64,000 nt of DNA from Diphasiastrum complanatum (Eukaryota > Streptophyta > Lycopodiopsida > Lycopodiales > Lycopodiaceae), in contig CM055106.1 in the NCBI GenBank assembly GCA_029204225.1, positions 11,514,539-11,578,538 on the forward strand, written 5' to 3'. Under the pieces are notes generated by a model, which was given only the letters and a program-made list of their open reading frames with translations, ran no database searches and was not told the origin of the DNA. The first letter of the stretch is position 1. The number at the start of each line of letters is the position of its first letter. A program made the translations under genes and the position numbers. Positions 58,870-64,000 of the stretch are shown here, one piece after another.

Positions 58870-60010
58870 CATTTTTTTGGGCTTTTTTTTTTGCAAAATT
58901 TTAGGATTTTTTGGGGAACAAACCCTCTCAGACTAGTATGTACTTGTATCTTAATCAGATTCAGCTGCTCCCAAAGCTGCGAGAGTTACTTCCCAAGGAA
59001 ACTCAAAAAATCTTGAAAAAAGTGCATTTTTTGGAGTTTTTTTGTAAAATTTTAAGATTTTCTGGGAACAAACCCTTGCAGACTGGTATGCACTTGTATC
59101 TCAGTTAGATTCATCTTTTAAAGCTGCAAGAGCTACTTTCCAAGGAAACTCAAAAAATCTTGAAAAAGGTGCATTTTTTTGGGGCTTTTTTACAAAATTT
59201 TAGGATTTTCTGGGAAAAAACCCTTGCAGACTAGTATGCTCTTGTATCTTAGTCAGATTCAGCTGTTCACCAAGCTTCAAGAGTTACTTCTAAAGGAAAC
59301 TCAAAAAATCTTGAAAAAAGTGCATTTTTTTGGGGTTTTTTTTTTCAAAATTTTAAAATTTTTTGGGAACAAACCCTTGCAGACTGGTATGCACCTGTAT
59401 CGCTATTAGATTGAGCTACTCACCAAGCTGCGAGAGTTACTTCCCTATGAAACTCAAAAAATCTTGAAAAAAGTGCATTTTCTTGGGGTTTTTTTTGTAA
59501 AATTTTAGGATTTTCTGGGAACAAACCCTTGCAGACTGGTATGCACTTGTATCTCAGTCATATTCAGCTGCTCACCAAGCTGCAAGAGCTACTTCCCTAG
59601 GAAACTCAAAAAATCTTGAAAAAGGTGCATTTTTTTGGGGATTTTTTGCAAAATTTTGAGATTTTCTGGGAACTAATCTTTGCAGGCTGGTATGTGCTTG
59701 TATCTGAGTCAGATCCACTTGCTTACCAAGCTGCGAGAGTTACTTCTAGGGAAACTAAAAAATTTGCTGTCTGAGAAGGTTCTAGGCCACTTTTTGCTCT
59801 TGCGAACCTTCACAGGGGCATTTTTTTTGGGATCTAACTCTCGCGGACTTCTCTATGTCCTTGTCTCAGTGAGATGGAACTTCAAAGAGCTCTGCGAAGG
59901 TTAGTTTTGAGTTTTGAAATTTTTTTTGATTTTTACAAGGGATTTTTGAATTTTTATGGGTTTTTCTCTGTTTTTTTCAAAATCTATTAGGAAGTAACCT
60001 TCACAGGCTT
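58870..60010. repeat. 150-bp tandem array, inverted relative of the E1 leader
   Basis: Seven to eight units with CTTCC(C)AAGGAAACTCAAAAAATCTTG near 58986, 59136, 59286, 59439, 59590 and 59742. It is the reverse complement of the E1 array (26100-27640), belonging to the minus-strand element E3. In this strand most units are open: LRELLPKETQKILKKVHF. Confidence 0.93.
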
Positions 60011-60403
60011 CTATGCAGGTCTGGGACAGTACCCTGGAGCTGCTGCCAGTCATGCAAAGGTTAGTTCTTGCTAGTTTTTGAGAAATCAAAATCTGATGGA
60101 ATTTTGGCTCTCTTTTACCCTCCAAAAACAGATTTTGAGCTTGTTTTCTGATTTTTATGGATTTTATGGATTAACGAAGGGATTGGGTGCTTGGATCTGA
60201 TCTTACCACCCCACAATCTCTCCCTACAGTGCAAACAAACAAAAAAATCACGAAAAAATGGCAAAAACTAACACTATTCACACTATTCTACCCTTAAAAT
60301 TCGATTTTTTTGATGAAAAAGAATGATGAGAGAGAAGAAAGAGAGAGATAGAGGAAAAGAGAAAGAGAGTGAGAAAGCTATGCAGCGAAACGATTGTGTG
60401 GCG

Positions 60404-60423
60404 CTCCCCGGCAATGGTGCCAC
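60404..60423 (-). other. E3 primer-binding site
   Basis: The minus strand after the LTR reads GTGGCACCATTGCCGGGGAG, close to the E1 site and to plant Gypsy PBS sequences. Confidence 0.85.
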
Positions 60424-61225
<802 letters not shown>

Positions 61226-62870
61226 AAGTGTATAGGTGAATCCATAGGTTCTATTGGCTGATTGAGATCACCAATAGGGGCCTTAGCTTTCTCCTCTTGT
61301 ATCCACGGTTTTACCTTGATATAATGATCTTTTTCTTTTTTCGGGTTGGGATACTCTCCTAGTCAAGTGGATTTATTGTAATGGCTTATCGTACGGGGTT
61401 GACTATCCTCCTCGTTCAAAATTATCTCTACCACTGGGGACCCTTTCAAGTGTTGGACACGTGTCTGAACGTAGACAGGGGCTTCTGGTTTTGTGGATTT
61501 CGCTCTCTTATCATGTACAATAGTTGCAAGGTTGATAGGTGCATCAACTTGCAACTCTATTGGTCAGGATGGACAATCTTTTTAGCAATGGCCATGGCCA
61601 CATTCCCTACAGATAGGTGTGTAGGTGCCTTTGTATGGGCTCTCGGCGATGCGGTGGTTCTCTCCATAGTCATAACATTGGATAGGTGCTGTATTTCCAT
61701 AGAAACGTTGTTGTGTGGTAAATAAAGGATAAATAGAAGCTTTCGTTTCATCTGAGTAAAACCAGGGGAAACCTTGATCCTCAAGCATATAGACATTCTC
61801 AAGGCTGAACTCTAGTTGAGGTTGAGAATCATGACTTATGGTAGCAAAGTTTGCTGGGATGACTTAAAGGTCCATTGAGGCCCAAGTTGTCGCACTACTA
61901 AGGCTAGTGCTGCGTTATTCAATCCAGGTAGTGCTAAGCGTTGTTGGGGTGCTTGTTGGAATGTGGGCCTTTGGTAACTCGTAATTTGGGAACCATGTTG
62001 TTGCATCCTCCACTGGTATTGTCGTGGAACAACTTGTATTTTTGGATTGTAGATACAAGTAAATGTATCATGATTGTTGGTGTTGCAAAAGAAGCAAAAC
62101 CTTTGGGGGGGGGGGACACCAAACATTATCATGCTTGGAAAATTGGTTGACAATAGGCCCTTATGGTGTGGCAGTTTTCAATTTCTATTCAAAATCTTTG
62201 GATATCTTATCCATCTATGCCTGGTGGGTTTTATTCATGGTTTCAAGTTGCTGTAACAACAACTGTGTGGCAACATTGACAGAGGATCCTTCACCTTGGG
62301 ATCTATGGCTTTGGTCAGAGACAATGGCTCACGAACGTTGGGGTCCGTATTCTTCATCAGAGCTTTATTCTCTTTGCGGATGGCATCATCCATAGCATCA
62401 CGTAAGGTAGCATAGGATTTTAGAGGTCTAAGTTCACGCCGAATAAATTTTGGGAGGCCATCCACGAACCATATGAGCACAACCTGATCAGATGCTAAGT
62501 GGGCAGGGCATTCAGTCTTAAGACATTTGAGTCATTTGATGTAATCGCGTACCCTCTCATCCTTTCTCATTTTGATCTTACTAAGCAATAAAAATGAGCT
62601 TTCAAAAAATCTAAATGATTTGAATCTCTTAACGAATGAGTCCTTGAGTGATTCCCACTCGTTTCGTTTGTGACGCTCAAGGTTGAAATACCACTCGTGA
62701 GCAGCATCAGTGAGGGTCATACTAAAGAGTCGGAGTTTTCTTTTTAGAAGTTGTCTCTCCATAGACTTCACATGCTTTCTCATAAATTTGAAGGTAGCAT
62801 GCTAGATCGGTAGTAATAACGTATTGTGGCAGATCGAGTCTAGGAGCTCGTCGATTATGTAGGAAAAATA
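61226..62870 (-). pseudogene. Ty3/Gypsy gag, frameshifted
   Basis: The minus strand from 62870 reads RAPRLDLPQYVITTDLACYL, LFSMTLTDAAHEWYFNLERH, WESLKDSFVKRFKSF (Retrotrans_gag core, 62783-62532). Next is LIWFVDGLPKFIRRELRPLK (62480-62235). A canonical CCHC motif CFFCNTNNHDTFTC lies at 62110-62070. Then come a degenerate and an intact CX2CX3HX4C pair (CYDYGENHRIAES and CRECGHGHCKKDC, 61690-61590), and an end segment (61554-61363) with NLATIVHDKRAKSTKPEAP. At least three frameshifts. E3 is inserted at its 3' end. Confidence 0.85.
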
Positions 62871-64000
62871 GTAATTATTCTTCCATAGAGAACACGATGA
62901 AAGTTTGAATAAATCAAACTAAAATTAGTGTCTTCAATCAGGACTGTTTATGATCTATGTACTAATAGAACAGTATTCGTTTAGATTGAATATTCGTGCG
63001 AAAATTATATGCAAAAGTAAGAGACAACTTAAGACAATTTAGACAATAAGAAACTATTGATCAAAAACGAATTTTTATAACTCTGAATCTGAATCATCAA
63101 AATACATTTCTTGTTGTCTTATCTCGTTGTTGTATCTCTGATTGAGTGAGTGTGTTACAACGAGTAGTGCACATGTATTTATATTGCTACAGGACATGTC
63201 TTTTGGCCTTTTATTTACAGGTCTTTTGGCCTTTCAATGCTGTAATAGTAGATATCTAACCATTTATGACGGTTGATATTCAAATAGACACTCGGTTTTC
63301 AGTGTTGAATAAATTCTGTTCACAAATTATTCACGGCAGTCCATCTTTTAGCCTCAATTTCATGTTTCGTGAATTGTTCGCAACACTTGTCTCTTTGTGA
63401 CATTTTCTCTTTCACGAATTGTTCGTGACCGATGACAATTCTTGAGTTTGAAGAAGAAATCTAGAATATTTTGTGAACTATTCGAGATAGTTTCGCAACA
63501 GCTGAGTTTGAAGAATAGTCCAGAAGATTTCGCAAATTGTTCGTGCTAATTTCGCGACATCTGAGGTTTGAACAAGAAACAGAATATTTTGCAATAAGAT
63601 TTTGTTCATGAATCTTTTGAGCTCCAACAAAAAGGCCACGAGCTTCTACAAAAAAGCGTAGATCCTCGTTCGCTTGCATAAAACCAAGTGCTTATTGTCG
63701 CCAGTCTTTATCACAAAAACTGTTTTTTCACGAATTGCCGTAGTTTAACCAGAACGTCTTATTGCTGCAATTGGTTGACATTCTCAAAATTGGAGAGCTC
63801 TCAGCAGCTTCATAACTTGCATGCTCGAATGCTTTCCTCGTGTCTCTTTCTTTCGTTGCATCTACCATGGATGATTTCACTTCTAGTTTCTAGGCAGATT
63901 CTAACTTCTGGGAGGTTGTATCCTCCATATTGCTTCTGGGTGTTTCCGTGGTTCTTCTCTCAGTTGAAGTTCCAGTCTCAAGGAAAACCTTTGATCTGCA
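62871..64000. other. No gene recognised; short repeat cluster
   Basis: Non-coding. From about 63365 to 63600 there are three degenerate units of about 70 bp with TTCACGAATTGTTCGTGA-like palindromes, GAGTTTGAAGAA and AGAATATTTTG. It could be part of an LTR or leader of the element with gag at 61.2-62.9 kb. Confidence 0.5.
63365..63600. repeat. About 70-bp degenerate repeats with a palindrome
   Basis: Units share CACGAATTGTTCGTG (or CGCAAATTGTTCGTG), then TTTGAAGAA, then AGAATATTTTG. Spacing is roughly 60-75 bp. Confidence 0.65.

Noticed and set aside
62104-62116. Poly-G run (GGGGGGGGGG) within gag
   Set aside because: Probably a homopolymer error or slippage; no functional reading offered.

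Overview
The window looks like intergenic DNA from a large, repeat-rich seed-plant genome. It has no intact host gene. Most recognisable sequence is Ty1/Copia and Ty3/Gypsy LTR retrotransposon in all stages of decay, nested and tandemly arranged, with long CT/GA microsatellites. LTR primer-binding sites are of the plant type (TGGTATCAGAGCC for Copia, TGGCRCCRTTG.YGGGGA for Gypsy). A gymnosperm is plausible from the density of old elements, but that is inference. Coding claims below rest on my reading of translations; no database search was possible.

Layout. 1-3.4 kb: no gene, with a decayed Copia RT/RNase H remnant near 1.7-2.4 kb. 3446-7426: a complete non-autonomous Copia element (minus strand) with 5-bp target duplication TAAGG. 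8.1-13.0 kb: two minus-strand Copia bodies sharing a middle LTR. 13.0-21.3 kb: plus-strand fragments of several related Copia gag-protease copies. 21.5-22.3 kb: end of a minus-strand Gypsy-like element. 22.8-34.1 kb: the most unusual region. A minus-strand, intron-containing, decayed gene starts with a histone H3-like domain, continues in frame through a Pro/Ser-rich linker, and leads into an Ulp1-like cysteine protease. Its last exon is split by a 6.2-kb Gypsy-like gag-only element (24897-31082). A convergent plus-strand gene of unknown type lies beyond it, and several short hairpins surround the locus. 34.2-36.7 kb: another Copia with LTR, gag and a non-pol tail. 39.4-40.4 kb: Gypsy RNase H/integrase joined to a coiled-coil fragment. 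40.6-40.9 kb: a fasciclin-like (FLA) pseudogene, the only clear relic of an ordinary host gene. 41.8-50.2 kb: a Copia (minus) carrying a nested, nearly full-length Copia (43084-48971, plus). 50.2-52.6 kb: no gene, with degenerate telomere-like repeats. 52.6-56.5 kb: Gypsy fragments and a 24-bp minisatellite with trimeric higher order. 56.5-58.9 kb: a broken long coiled-coil/Pro-rich ORF. 58.9-61.2 kb: an inverted relative of the 24.9-31.1 kb element. 61.2-62.9 kb: Gypsy gag. 62.9-64 kb: no gene.

Nothing here forms an operon or working pathway. The relationships that matter are nesting order, LTR pairing and shared non-coding modules: a 150-bp leader repeat array, CACACGTGTG palindromes in LTRs, and non-pol tails that replace RT in some Copia copies.
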